Of a stretch of 64,000 nt of DNA, positions 8,948 through 17,980 are shown in pieces. The position numbers and the translations under genes are program-made. Origin of the DNA: Dethiothermospora halolimnae (lineage in GTDB: Bacteria > Bacillota > Clostridia > Tissierellales > VENL01); assembly GCF_037577855.1 (NCBI RefSeq), contig NZ_JBAKFX010000015.1, positions 1-64,000 of the forward strand. The letters are read 5' to 3'. The notes below the pieces were generated by a model. The model saw only the letters and a list, made by a program, of their open reading frames with translations. It was not told the origin of the DNA and made no database searches. The stretch's first letter is position 1. Every line of letters starts with the position of its first letter.

Positions 8948-9835
8948 ATGTCTATAAAACTTGATTTATATAAAGTTTTTAATGCAGTTTGCAAATATGA
9001 AAGTTTCTCGAAGGCAGGGAAAGTCCTTTATATGACTCAACCTGCTGTAAGCCAAGCCATAATGCAACTAGAGCGGGAACTGGAAGTGGGACTTTTTATA
9101 AGAAATTCCAGAGGAGTAAAGGCAACAAAGGAGGGTAAATTACTATTTGAATATATAAGCTCAGCACTAAACTTAATTGATGCAGGAGAAAAAAAGGTTC
9201 ATGAATCTAAGGAATTGATGTCAGGAGAACTTAAAGTTGGAGTGGGAGATACTATTTCAAGATATTTTTTGTTGCCCTATTTAGAAGTGTTTCATAATAG
9301 ATATCCAAATATTGATTTGAAAATTATTAATCGCACCACATTAGAGCTTTGTCCATTATTAAAGTCAGGAAAAATTGATATTGCAATTTGTAACTTGCCT
9401 ATTAAGGACACCTCTATAAAGGTGAAAGAGTTAATGGATATAGAAGATATTTTTGTGTGTGGGCAAAAATATAAAAATCAGATTTCTAAAGATATAAATC
9501 TTGAAGACCTAGGAAAATTTCCACTAATATTATTGGAACCTACGTCTAATTCAAGACAGTATGTGGAGAAGTATATGCTAACAAAGGGTATAAAAATTAA
9601 ACCAGAAATTGAACTAGGATCCCATGACTTACTTTTAGAGTTTGCAAAAATAAATTTAGGAATATCCTGTGTGGTTAAGGAGTTTTCTAAACAGTATTTA
9701 GATAAAGGAGTTTTATATGAACTTCCTATAACTGAAAAGATACCTAAAAGAGGTATAGGGGTTTGTTTTTTAAAGAGTTTATCTCTGTCTCCATCTTCAG
9801 TTAAATTTGTTGAAATTTTAGAAGAGAAGTCTTAA
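8948..9835 (+). CDS. LysR-family transcriptional regulator
   Basis: A 295-residue LysR-type regulator. The N-terminal winged helix-turn-helix (about residues 1-65, with SFSKAGKVLYMTQPAVSQAI) is clear, followed by a periplasmic-binding-like effector domain. ATG follows AAGGAGTG. LysR genes commonly control the divergent neighbour, so the CofE-like gene is the likely target; the 109-bp intergenic region would hold the operator. Confidence 0.88.
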   Translation: MSIKLDLYKVFNAVCKYESFSKAGKVLYMTQPAVSQAIMQLERELEVGLFIRNSRGVKATKEGKLLFEYISSALNLIDAGEKKVHESKELMSGELKVGVGDTISRYFLLPYLEVFHNRYPNIDLKIINRTTLELCPLLKSGKIDIAICNLPIKDTSIKVKELMDIEDIFVCGQKYKNQISKDINLEDLGKFPLILLEPTSNSRQYVEKYMLTKGIKIKPEIELGSHDLLLEFAKINLGISCVVKEFSKQYLDKGVLYELPITEKIPKRGIGVCFLKSLSLSPSSVKFVEILEEKS

Positions 9836-9838
9836 TAA

Positions 9839-9868
9839 TTCTTAATACTTTTCTTTTATATTTCTTAA
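9839..9868 (+). promoter_or_regulatory. Direct TTCTTAA repeats, candidate response-regulator site
   Basis: TTCTTAA occurs at 9839-9845 and again at 9862-9868, each followed by TTTT within five bases. The spacing of 23 bases is about two helical turns. Direct repeats of this kind are typical binding sites of OmpR-class regulators. The site lies 40-70 bases upstream of an operon that encodes such a regulator, suggesting autoregulation. Confidence 0.4.
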
Positions 9869-9906
9869 GCTTTTGAAGGTAGAATGGCCTTAGAGGTGAT
9901 TTAGAT

Positions 9907-10470
9907 ATGTTTAAGTTTATAAAAGAATTCATTAAAAATCCTAAATTTATCGGAGCTGTAGCTCCTAGTAGTAAGTATTTGGCAGAAAAAATGATAGAAA
10001 GTATAGATTTTAAAGATTGTAATTGTATTATAGAGTATGGACCAGGAACTGGAGTTTTTACAGAAAAATTAATTACTAGAAAAAAAGAAAATACTATATT
10101 AATTATATTTGAAAATAATAAAGATTTTTATAATGAGTTAATAAAGATATATGGGTATAAAAATAATGTTAAAATAATAAATGATGGAGCTGAAAATACA
10201 AATAAATATTTAGAGTATTATAGTATCAAAGAGGTAGACTACATTGTATCGGGACTCCCTTTTACATCACTACCGGGGAATATTTCCGATAAAATATTAA
10301 AAAGCACAAAAGAGATGTTAAAGAATAGGGGACAATTCATTACCTTTCAATATTCTTTAGTAAAAATAAATTTTTTTAAGAGTTATTTTAATAATATAAA
10401 AAGTAACAAAGTTATACTAAATATTCCCCTTGCCCATGTGTTAAGATGTGAAATAAAGGAGGAGCTATGA
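9907..10470 (+). CDS. SAM-dependent methyltransferase, phospholipid N-methyltransferase-like
   Basis: A 187-residue class I methyltransferase. IIEYGPGTGVFTEKL is the SAM-binding motif I, and VSGLPFTSLP fits the motif IV region of PmtA/KsgA-like enzymes. The opening FIKNPKFIGAVAPSS is characteristic of the PmtA-like group that methylates phosphatidylethanolamine or related lipids. It overlaps the response regulator start by four bases (ATGA), so it is the first gene of a three-gene operon. This suggests a membrane-lipid modification controlled by the two-component pair, for example in response to envelope stress. The substrate is inferred. Confidence 0.68.
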   Translation: MFKFIKEFIKNPKFIGAVAPSSKYLAEKMIESIDFKDCNCIIEYGPGTGVFTEKLITRKKENTILIIFENNKDFYNELIKIYGYKNNVKIINDGAENTNKYLEYYSIKEVDYIVSGLPFTSLPGNISDKILKSTKEMLKNRGQFITFQYSLVKINFFKSYFNNIKSNKVILNIPLAHVLRCEIKEEL

Positions 10471-11150
10471 AAGAAAAAATATTAGTTGTTGATGATGATA
10501 AAAATATAAGAAAGTTAGTAGAGGTTTATTTAAAAAATGAAGGATACCTTGTTGATAAGGCAAAGGACGGAAAAGAAGCCTTAGATCTAATAAAAGAAAA
10601 AGAATACGATTTAATAATACTAGATATAATGATGCCTAAATTAGATGGGGTAGCTACTTGTATAGAAATCAGAGAAGAGTACACAATGCCCATAATATTT
10701 TTATCAGCTAAGGGAGAAGAAATTGATAAGATAGAGGGATTAACTGTTGGCGCAGATGACTATATAACAAAGCCCTTCAGTTCAATGGAGTTAATTGCTA
10801 GGGTTAAAGCTCAACTTAGAAGATATAAAAAATTTAATAATAAATCTACAAATAAAAACATAATTGAGATTGAGGATTTAATTATAAATACTGATACCCA
10901 TGAAGTTACTGTAAGGGGAGATAAGGTTAAATTAACACCAAAGGAGTTTGATATATTAGAGTGCTTAGCCCAAAATAAGGGAATTGTATTTAGTGTGGAA
11001 AAGTTATATGAAAGGGTTTGGAAAGAAAAGTTTGCAGTTTCGGATACTTCCATAGTGGTCCATATAACTAATTTGCGACAAAAGATAGAGCTAGATCCCA
11101 AATCCCCCCAATATATAAAGACTGTATGGGGAGTCGGGTATAAAATATGA
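10467..11150 (+). CDS. OmpR-family response regulator
   Basis: A 227-residue regulator with an N-terminal receiver domain (VVDDD at 7-11, phospho-acceptor D53 in ILDIMMP, TKPF near 100) and a C-terminal winged-helix DNA-binding domain ending in TVWGVGYKI. It overlaps the methyltransferase and the kinase genes by four bases each. It probably binds the TTCTTAA repeats in front of the operon. Confidence 0.92.
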   Translation: MKEKILVVDDDKNIRKLVEVYLKNEGYLVDKAKDGKEALDLIKEKEYDLIILDIMMPKLDGVATCIEIREEYTMPIIFLSAKGEEIDKIEGLTVGADDYITKPFSSMELIARVKAQLRRYKKFNNKSTNKNIIEIEDLIINTDTHEVTVRGDKVKLTPKEFDILECLAQNKGIVFSVEKLYERVWKEKFAVSDTSIVVHITNLRQKIELDPKSPQYIKTVWGVGYKI

Positions 11151-12241
11151 AAAAGAAAATATATAATAAAATATCAGTAAAGTTAATATTATTGGTAGCT
11201 ATTGCTTTTTTAGTGAGTATAGTTACCTTCGGTGCTATAGCAAATATTTTTACAAACTATATGATAAATAATTATGGCAATAGAGAAAACGTACCAATAA
11301 CAACAGCTTATAAAATTTATTCAGGTACTATAATATCTCTACCTTTTATAATTTTTCTCATTATTTTTCTTACAGGGGTAAATAAAAGGATTAAATATTT
11401 AAGGTATATAATAGATGGAGTTAAGGAAATAAAGGATCAAAGCTATTTAGAGGAATTGGATGTAAAAGGTAAGGATGAAATTGGAGAGTTGGCAGAGAGT
11501 ATAAACATAATGTCTAATAGACTAAAAGAGAACTATAGGAAAGAAAAAGAAATAGAAGATGCTAAAAATGAATTAATAGTGGCAGTATCCCACGATTTAA
11601 AGACTCCGCTAACTTCAATAATTGGTTACTTAGAATTGATTAATAAAAATATAGACAATTATAATAAAGAGGATAAAGAATATATAGAGATAGTGTATAA
11701 GAAAAGCTTGAGTTTAAAAAAATTAATAGAGGAATTATTTGAATATACTAAACTTAATAGTGGATATGTCACTTTAGAAAAGACTAAATTCAATATAGGT
11801 ATATTAATAAATCAAGTGGTGGGAGAGTATATACCCCTTTTAAAAAATAAAAGCATAAGAACAGAAATAAAGAGCAATAGTGGAGAATTATGGTGTGAAA
11901 TAGATGTAGAAAAAATGGTTAGGGTTATAGACAATATAGTAAGAAATGCTGAGAAATATAGTTTTCCAGATACTGATTTTAAAGTTTCTATAGTTCAGTT
12001 AGAGGATAGTATAAAAATAACCTTTCAAAATGTTGGGGATAATATAGATGAAAAACAATTGAAAAAGGTTTTTGAAAAAATGTATAGACTAGATAAGGCT
12101 AGAGCTTCAGAAAATGAAGGTTCAGGATTGGGACTAGCTATATCAAAAAGAATTATAGAACTACATGGGGGAGAGTTATGGGCTGAATGTGAAGGTAATA
12201 ATATAAAGTTTAATATGCTTCTTAAAAAATATAGTCTTTAG
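11147..12241 (+). CDS. Sensor histidine kinase
   Basis: A 364-residue membrane kinase with two membrane segments (about residues 11-35 and 60-77) around a short external loop, a HAMP-like linker, and the HisKA domain with phospho-acceptor H149 in VSHDLKTPLTS. The ATPase domain has the N box (NIVRNAEKY) and the GSGLGLAI glycine box. The short sensor loop of about 25 residues resembles VanS-like kinases that sense envelope damage within the membrane. It is cotranscribed with its regulator. Confidence 0.92.
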   Translation: MKKKIYNKISVKLILLVAIAFLVSIVTFGAIANIFTNYMINNYGNRENVPITTAYKIYSGTIISLPFIIFLIIFLTGVNKRIKYLRYIIDGVKEIKDQSYLEELDVKGKDEIGELAESINIMSNRLKENYRKEKEIEDAKNELIVAVSHDLKTPLTSIIGYLELINKNIDNYNKEDKEYIEIVYKKSLSLKKLIEELFEYTKLNSGYVTLEKTKFNIGILINQVVGEYIPLLKNKSIRTEIKSNSGELWCEIDVEKMVRVIDNIVRNAEKYSFPDTDFKVSIVQLEDSIKITFQNVGDNIDEKQLKKVFEKMYRLDKARASENEGSGLGLAISKRIIELHGGELWAECEGNNIKFNMLLKKYSL

Positions 12242-12329
12242 TATAATAGGTCTTCTAAAAGAAACATGGAAGATGCTTTTGTTTTCATATAATTATTAAA
12301 ATATAGCTATATAGGGGGTTAGAAAGGAC

Positions 12330-12461
12330 TTGACTAAAATTAGAATATATAGATCAATAGTATTTGTTCCACTTGTATGTTTATCTCTAGTGTTTAAAGC
12401 CTATTTAGAACTTACTATTATTATAATTTCTATTTTAGCATTTTATGGTTTTAAACATTAG
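12330..12461 (+). CDS. Possible small membrane protein (43 aa)
   Basis: A TTG-initiated frame of 43 codons, preceded by AGGGGG and AAAGGA. The product is basic at the N-terminus (MTKIRIYRS) and has two hydrophobic stretches, a likely hairpin membrane protein. It lies 88 bases after the kinase gene on the same strand. The TTG start and the short length make it tentative; no family is recognised. Confidence 0.35.
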   Translation: MTKIRIYRSIVFVPLVCLSLVFKAYLELTIIIISILAFYGFKH

Positions 12462-12587
12462 TAAAAAGCTTAAATTTAAAATATTGTAAATAATATAGAA
12501 AGTATATATAACACCCTATATTTGTCTGTATTATATATGTATATATACAAAAGATAATAGTATATCATTAAAAAAGAGGTGATATAT

Positions 12588-12806
12588 ATGAGTAGAAATA
12601 AGCCAATTGATCCCAATGCCAGAGCTGCTTTAAATAATTTAAAATATGAAATTGCAAATGAACTTGGAGTTCCCCATAATATGAATGCAAATCCAAATGA
12701 TTATACTCCAGTTCAGAATATATACATGGCAGGAAATGTAGGAGGCCAGATGACTAAAAGGTTAATTCAAAAAGGGGAAGAAATGTTAATAAATAAAAAT
12801 AAATAA
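12588..12806 (+). CDS. Small acid-soluble spore protein, alpha/beta type
   Basis: A 72-residue SASP. The diagnostic blocks are present: ALNNLKYEIANELGV in the first half and GNVGGQMTKRLIQKGEEML in the second. These proteins coat and protect spore DNA. The start at ATG 12588 follows AGAGGTGA; an in-frame GTG at 12579 lies inside the ribosome site and is unlikely. Expression would be in the forespore (sigma G). A terminator follows directly. Confidence 0.95.
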   Translation: MSRNKPIDPNARAALNNLKYEIANELGVPHNMNANPNDYTPVQNIYMAGNVGGQMTKRLIQKGEEMLINKNK

Positions 12807-12815
12807 CTTACTTTA

Positions 12816-12842
12816 AAAACCTAGGCAATGTGTCTAGGTTTT
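12816..12842 (+). terminator. Rho-independent terminator after SASP gene
   Basis: Arms AAAACCTAG and CTAGGTTTT with a 9-base loop, ending in TTTTAAT. Confidence 0.8.
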
Positions 12843-12924
12843 AATATTAAAATAAGAAAATGCTAAAGACTATAGATAATAGTTATGATAAGATAGTCCT
12901 AGTAATACTTATTAGGAGGAAAAC

Positions 12925-14298
12925 ATGGAAAACACATCAAAAATGTATACATATATAATATTAATTACAAGCTTTGGTTTAATAGCTAGCTGTATTATTT
13001 TTAATATCTCTTTAGTATACGGTTTTTTAGGTGCAATTATATTTTCAATTATTATGTTAAGGAAGTTAGGATTTGCACTGAAGGAATTAACTAATATGAT
13101 GATAAAAGGGATAATAGAATATAAAATTATTTTTATAATAGTAGTATTAATGGGGACAACCATATCAATATGGTTATCATCGGGGACTGTACCGGCATTA
13201 ATATATTATGGGTTTAAATATATTCAAGATACTAATTATCTGTTAGCATGTTTTTTTATAACCTCTATTATTTCAGTTGTTATGGGAACAGGCCTAGGAA
13301 CATTAAGTACCATGGGTATAGCTCTATTGGCAATAGGAAAAGGTCTATCGATACCTAGCCATATACTATTAGGAACAATGATATCAGGAGCTTTTTTAGC
13401 AGATAAAATATCCCCCATATCGGGACTTGTTAATCTTAACTTAAAGGTAACAGGGGTTAAATATAACCAAGGGATAAAATCAATGATGAAGACTTTGGTT
13501 CCTGTGTTCATACTTTCATCTATTATATATTATTTTATAGGAGAAAATTATACTTCCCAGATTAATCCGTTAGAAATATCTAAATATCAACAGAATATAA
13601 TGTATTCATTTTCAATATCTCCAATGTTATTAATTCTTCCAGTTGGAGTAATAGTTATGTCTATATTTGGAGTGAAAACAGTTCCTAATATGTCCATAGG
13701 TATAATGGTAGGTAGCTTAATAAGTATTTTTTATCAAAATATTTCTGTGGAAAACTTAATAAAATATGTTCTAATGGGTTTTAAAATTCAGGATAATCCT
13801 CAATTAAGTGAGATTCTTAAAGGAGGAGGGGTGTTTCCCATGACAGAAGTAATATTAATAGTAATGGGAGCACTGGCTTTAAATGGATTGTTCGACGGGA
13901 CCAATATAATAGCCCCAATAATTGATGGCATTATTAAAAATATTAAAAGTAGAGGGAGTTTAATAGCAAGAACAGGGTTATTAAGCATGCTATTAACAAC
14001 AGCAACCTGTGACCAAACAGTAGGAATAGTAGTTCCAGGGAAGTTTTTAAAAAATAAATATAAAGAGTTAAACCTAGATAATGGAGTTCTTACTAGAACC
14101 ATCTCCGATACAGGTGTAGTGATAGCCCCATTGGAACCTTGGAATGTTAATTCCATATTAATAGCCGTAATAACCGGGATTTCTACCACTGAATATGCCC
14201 CATATGCCGTATTATGCTATCTGTTTCCTATCATTACTATAGCCACGGGCTATTTAAATATTAGGTTAAGTAAAGTTAGATCAACTAAACAAATATAA
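12925..14298 (+). CDS. NhaC-family Na+/H+ antiporter
   Basis: A 457-residue membrane protein with about 11 hydrophobic segments. Family features include SGTVPALIYYGF, the glycine-rich GTGLGTLSTMGIALLAIG, GAFLADKISPISG and the late PLEPWNVN motif near a conserved TATCDQT. NhaC-type carriers exchange Na+ (sometimes malate or lactate) for protons across the cytoplasmic membrane. ATG follows AGGAGGA. The EamA gene follows after 24 bases, so the two are probably cotranscribed. Confidence 0.88.
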   Translation: MENTSKMYTYIILITSFGLIASCIIFNISLVYGFLGAIIFSIIMLRKLGFALKELTNMMIKGIIEYKIIFIIVVLMGTTISIWLSSGTVPALIYYGFKYIQDTNYLLACFFITSIISVVMGTGLGTLSTMGIALLAIGKGLSIPSHILLGTMISGAFLADKISPISGLVNLNLKVTGVKYNQGIKSMMKTLVPVFILSSIIYYFIGENYTSQINPLEISKYQQNIMYSFSISPMLLILPVGVIVMSIFGVKTVPNMSIGIMVGSLISIFYQNISVENLIKYVLMGFKIQDNPQLSEILKGGGVFPMTEVILIVMGALALNGLFDGTNIIAPIIDGIIKNIKSRGSLIARTGLLSMLLTTATCDQTVGIVVPGKFLKNKYKELNLDNGVLTRTISDTGVVIAPLEPWNVNSILIAVITGISTTEYAPYAVLCYLFPIITIATGYLNIRLSKVRSTKQI

Positions 14299-14322
14299 GG
14301 AATAAAATAAGGAGATATTAAT

Positions 14323-15183
14323 ATGAAACCAACTTTAAAAATCATAATAGCAATGGTTCTTTGGGGGAGTATTGGATTATTTGTTAAAAACATTAGCTTA
14401 CCATCTATAGAGATTGCCTTTTTAAGGGCAGTAATCGCCAGTATAGTTCTTATAGTTGGGAGATTACTAATAATAAGAAATCCTAGGAAAAGTATAAATA
14501 AATATAGTAAAAAAGATATATGGTTATTATTTTTTTCAGGAATTATATTAGCATTTAATTGGTTTTTTCTTTTTAAAGCATATAAATATACAACAGTAGC
14601 CAATGCTACGCTGACCTATTATTTAGCCCCGGTGTTTGTTATATTTCTTTCTCCTGTTGTTTTTAAAGAGAGAATAACTAAAAGGAAACTAATATCTGTA
14701 TTTGTTGCTATGGCTGGCTTGGTATTGATTGTAAGCAGGCAAAAAATCATGTTAGATATCAACTATGAACATATAAAGGGAATTACTTTTGGAGTATTGG
14801 CAGCCATACTATATGCAGGGGTTATTATGTTAAATAAATCTATAAAAGAAGTTACAAGCTTTAATAGAACTATAATACAAATAGTAATCAGTGGGTTGGT
14901 TTTATTACCCATTATAATCTATAGAGATAATATAGATATATCCAGTACTAAGGGATTAATCAATATAATAATTCTAGGAACAATCCATACTGGTCTGGCC
15001 TATTTATTGTATTTTCCCAGTATAAAAGATGTTAGTGTTCAACGGGTTTCAGTATTAAGTTATATTGATTCTATTTCAGCAATTATTTTTGGCACTTTAT
15101 TTTTAGGAGAACCTTTAGGGATATTTCATATTATGGGGGGAGGGCTTATCTTGATTTCTCCATTTATAAAAGACAGGACCTAG
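14323..15183 (+). CDS. EamA/DMT-family transporter
   Basis: A 286-residue protein with ten hydrophobic helices in two EamA repeats; the first begins at MVLWGSIGLFVKN and the second near ITFGVLAAILYAGVIML. Members export amino acids or other metabolites. ATG follows AAGGAGAT. Its stop codon lies in the loop of the palindromic terminator shared with the convergent ABC permease. Confidence 0.88.
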   Translation: MKPTLKIIIAMVLWGSIGLFVKNISLPSIEIAFLRAVIASIVLIVGRLLIIRNPRKSINKYSKKDIWLLFFSGIILAFNWFFLFKAYKYTTVANATLTYYLAPVFVIFLSPVVFKERITKRKLISVFVAMAGLVLIVSRQKIMLDINYEHIKGITFGVLAAILYAGVIMLNKSIKEVTSFNRTIIQIVISGLVLLPIIIYRDNIDISSTKGLINIIILGTIHTGLAYLLYFPSIKDVSVQRVSVLSYIDSISAIIFGTLFLGEPLGIFHIMGGGLILISPFIKDRT

Positions 15184-15195
15184 GTCCTGTCTTTT
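15168..15195. terminator. Bidirectional terminator overlapping two gene ends
   Basis: AAAAGACAGGACC and its exact complement GGTCCTGTCTTTT are separated only by TA. Both the EamA stop (15181-15183) and the ABC permease stop on the other strand (15194-15196) lie in it, so one hairpin ends both transcripts. Confidence 0.88.
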
Positions 15196-15949
15196 AAACA
15201 CTATCCCACTTAAAAAACTTATTTCCCAAAACAATAAACACTAAACTCAATCCAACTAAGATTAAAGACTCCTTAGGAAAAGCCAATATAGTTTTATTTT
15301 CCACCCAAACCCCCCTCATTACATAAAGACCATGAATAATAGGATTAAATATTTCTAATATCTTCACAAGAAAGGGACTAAACATTTCAGGAGGAAATGT
15401 AAATCCACCTAAAAACATCTGAACATAAAATATAATTAGAGCTACCGTTTGATAGGTGCCACTGCTTTTAAAAAAGGAGCCTAAGAAAAATGCAAAGGTA
15501 AATTGAAACAAATTGATTAATCCCAGACCTAAAATAATCTGAACTATATTATCCATTGGTACAGTAACTCCCTTTGAAACCACTGCGAAAACTACTAATG
15601 CTATGATTCCTGAGATTTGACATATAAGGACAGCTAAAAATAAAGATAGGGCTATTTGTATCGGTTTAATTCCTAAAAGTTTATATTTAATAAAATAACT
15701 ATGTTCTTTATGGGTAACTAACCTCATACCAAAGACTAAAATACCTGTATTAAGGATTATAACTGGTATATAGGCTGGCAAAAGATACTCCACAATTGAA
15801 ATTTGAGTTTCTGGACTCATTGAATCCTTTAATAAATTACTGAAGATTAGATACATTAGTATAGGAAAGGCTATTACAAAAAACATATTTTGAAAGTTTC
15901 TAAACTGTAGCTTTAATTCATATAGACCTAATGCTTTCACTTTTTTCAT
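15194..15949 (-). CDS. ABC-2-type transporter permease
   Basis: A 251-residue permease with six hydrophobic segments, of the ABC-2 exporter class. ATG at 15949 follows GGGGGAT and lies inside the end of the ATPase gene (32-base overlap), so translation is coupled. With the ATPase it forms a NatAB-like or drug-exporter-like transporter. Confidence 0.85.
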   Translation of the reverse strand: MKKVKALGLYELKLQFRNFQNMFFVIAFPILMYLIFSNLLKDSMSPETQISIVEYLLPAYIPVIILNTGILVFGMRLVTHKEHSYFIKYKLLGIKPIQIALSLFLAVLICQISGIIALVVFAVVSKGVTVPMDNIVQIILGLGLINLFQFTFAFFLGSFFKSSGTYQTVALIIFYVQMFLGGFTFPPEMFSPFLVKILEIFNPIIHGLYVMRGVWVENKTILAFPKESLILVGLSLVFIVLGNKFFKWDSV

Positions 15950-16847
15950 TGATAATATCCCCCTTTTCGTCTAATTTATATCCTGCCACTTCTAAAAACA
16001 CATCTTCTAAACTTGGAGACTTAACTGCTAGATTTTTTATGCCAACATGTTCTAAAAGATATTTAAGAACCGATTCATCATCATCGGTTTGGATCTGATA
16101 TCTACCATCGGGTAATTCCTTGGGATTATACTTAAAGAGTTTAAATTTACCATTAGAATCCTTTAGCTGGAACTCTATTATCTTTTCACCGTGGGAATAT
16201 TTATCTATGGCATCGGTAACTGTTCCTAGATAGGCCATTTCTCCTTCATTTAATATTAATATTCTATTGGCTAGATATTCTATTTCATCTAAGTAGTGAC
16301 TAGTTAAAATTATGGTAATATCCTTATTTTTATTTATCTTTTTTAATATATTCCATGTAACCCTCCTAGCCACTGGGTCAAGACCTGTAGTTAATTCGTC
16401 TAGAAAAATTACATCGGGGTGATGTATAAGGGCCAGTAAAACTGCCAGTCTCTGTTTATTTCCTCCAGATAAATGCTTTATATAGGTTTTTCTCTCTTTA
16501 TAAAGGTCAAAATCCTTTAAAAGCTCATTTATATCCTCATCACTACCGGTTATATCTTTATATAATTTACATATGTCCATAACCTTGGCCTTATTTTCAA
16601 AATGGCTATGTTGCATTTGGACCCCGATATGATCCTGTAATGCCTTTTTATCAAAAAGATATTCTATACTACCCTTATCCTGTTTATAAATATCAACTAT
16701 ACAGTTTATGAGAGTAGTTTTACCGGCACCGTTATGACCAACTATACCAATAATTTCTCCACAATCAACATCAAAGCTAATATTTTTAAGGGCCTTCTTT
16801 TTGCCAAAGGTTTTAGATATGTTATTTACTTTAATTAGACTTTTCAT
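15918..16847 (-). CDS. ABC transporter ATP-binding protein
   Basis: A 309-residue ATPase. Walker A GHNGAGKTT, signature LSGGNKQRL and Walker B VIFLDELTTGLD are intact, and a C-terminal extension of about 80 residues follows, as in CcmA/NatA-type exporters. It is followed by its permease. The LytTR two-component genes lie 415 bases upstream on the same strand, as in the Bacillus natKR-natAB arrangement, so this exporter is a likely target of that system. Confidence 0.9.
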   Translation of the reverse strand: MKSLIKVNNISKTFGKKKALKNISFDVDCGEIIGIVGHNGAGKTTLINCIVDIYKQDKGSIEYLFDKKALQDHIGVQMQHSHFENKAKVMDICKLYKDITGSDEDINELLKDFDLYKERKTYIKHLSGGNKQRLAVLLALIHHPDVIFLDELTTGLDPVARRVTWNILKKINKNKDITIILTSHYLDEIEYLANRILILNEGEMAYLGTVTDAIDKYSHGEKIIEFQLKDSNGKFKLFKYNPKELPDGRYQIQTDDDESVLKYLLEHVGIKNLAVKSPSLEDVFLEVAGYKLDEKGDIINEKSESIRSI

Positions 16848-16974
16848 TTTAATCCCCCTCGGACTAATATTTAACTTATATATATTGTATCATCTGTCTA
16901 ATATTATTTTAATTTTTTCATACCGATAAAAGGAAAGTTTAATACCATATTTGAAAGTTTCATGACATAACTCC

Positions 16975-17015
16975 GTTCTGTGCAGAGTGCAAGGTGAAGA
17001 GAACAGGGAGTTGGT
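16975..17015 (-). repeat. Dispersed CTCTGCAC repeat, copy E (partial, minus strand)
   Basis: The reverse complement reads ACCAACTCCCTG...CACCTTGCACTCTGCACAGAA, matching the left part of the repeat at 48.2, 50.6, 52.5 and 56.1 kb. The AACAAAGAAG hairpin that ends the other copies is missing. Confidence 0.7.
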
Positions 17016-17056
17016 CAGGCTATAATTTTTTGTAAAAGATAACTTTTCTAAGCATT

Positions 17057-17084
17057 AAAAAAGGAGCATTTGTGCTCCTTTTTT
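17057..17084 (-). terminator. Terminator of the LytTR two-component operon
   Basis: AAAAAAGGAGCA and its complement TGCTCCTTTTTT enclose a 4-base loop. On the minus strand it follows the response regulator and ends in a T-run. Confidence 0.8.
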
Positions 17085-17262
17085 AAAATATCTATTAATT
17101 TACATGTAGGGACTAGGCATGCCTAGTCCGGTTTTAAAGCCATAAAATATGGAAAATACATAAATGTTTTATCAAACTTAGTCTTTAGAATCGTAGGTTT
17201 TTACAGTTAAAGGGTTACAGATTGTGCATGGTCAACCCTACACATTCATTCGAAGGCTTCCT
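17085..17262. other. Structured spacer with a 20-bp palindrome
   Basis: GGACTAGGCATGCCTAGTCC (17110-17129) is a perfect palindrome. Further right, AGGGTT and AACCCT (about 17211-17240) flank a 17-base loop. Both lie between the regulator stop and its terminator. They could be mRNA 3' structures or protein sites; nothing else is recognised. Confidence 0.4.
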
Positions 17263-17976
17263 TTATGTTTTAAGAAACTTTATCTTATTCTTAGTAATCA
17301 AAGCATTATCATTTTCATCAGTATTTTTAAAGAAAATAATAAAGGATGATGTACCATAGGGGGATATACGATGGATATTTTTTAAATTAACTATATAGGA
17401 TTTATGGGTCCTTAAAAAAGCCGAGGATAGCTTTTCTTCTATTTCCTTAAGACCCATATTTGTGATATATCTATTATTTGGAGTATGGATAATAAGTTGC
17501 TTTTTATCCTTTTCAAAATAATTAATTTCATTCATATTTATTATTTGATAGTCTTCATTATTTTTTATAACAATAATATCATTGTCCTTTAGAGATGCAG
17601 TCATACCTTTTTCATTTATTTTATCTAAAATTTTTTGTAAATCCTCCTTTACCCTAGAAAAATCAATTGGTTTTAATATATAATCAAAGGCTCTGATCTC
17701 ATAGGAGTCTAAAGCATAATGACGAAAGGCTGTTATAAAGACAATCTCTATATCTTTATTAATAGTTTTCATTATTTTTGCAGCTTCAAGACCATCCATT
17801 TTAGGCATATCTATATCCAGAAAGGCTAAGTGGACTTCATATGTTTTTATTATTTCCAAAGCTTCTTCACCATTGTTTGCCATAAATATATCCTTAACAC
17901 TATCATTTTCTTCAATAACCTTTTTTAACACCCGTAAAGTATAAATATCATCATCACATATTAATATACTAATCAT
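17263..17976 (-). CDS. LytTR-family response regulator
   Basis: A 237-residue regulator from the ATG at 17976, which follows AGGTGA; an in-frame GTG at 17988 overlaps the kinase stop and is less likely. The receiver domain (SILICDDD; AFLDIDMPKMDG) is followed by a LytTR DNA-binding domain (about the last 100 residues, with FLRTHKSYIVNL). It lies 4 bases after its kinase. LytTR regulators of this size often control a neighbouring ABC exporter, and exporters lie on both sides here. Confidence 0.9.
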   Translation of the reverse strand: MISILICDDDIYTLRVLKKVIEENDSVKDIFMANNGEEALEIIKTYEVHLAFLDIDMPKMDGLEAAKIMKTINKDIEIVFITAFRHYALDSYEIRAFDYILKPIDFSRVKEDLQKILDKINEKGMTASLKDNDIIVIKNNEDYQIINMNEINYFEKDKKQLIIHTPNNRYITNMGLKEIEEKLSSAFLRTHKSYIVNLKNIHRISPYGTSSFIIFFKNTDENDNALITKNKIKFLKT

Positions 17977-17980
17977 ATAA

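Noticed and set aside
16975..17015. Possible small RNA or promoter in the GTTCTGTGCAGAGTGC stretch
   Set aside because: It is a partial copy of the dispersed repeat, which explains the sequence.
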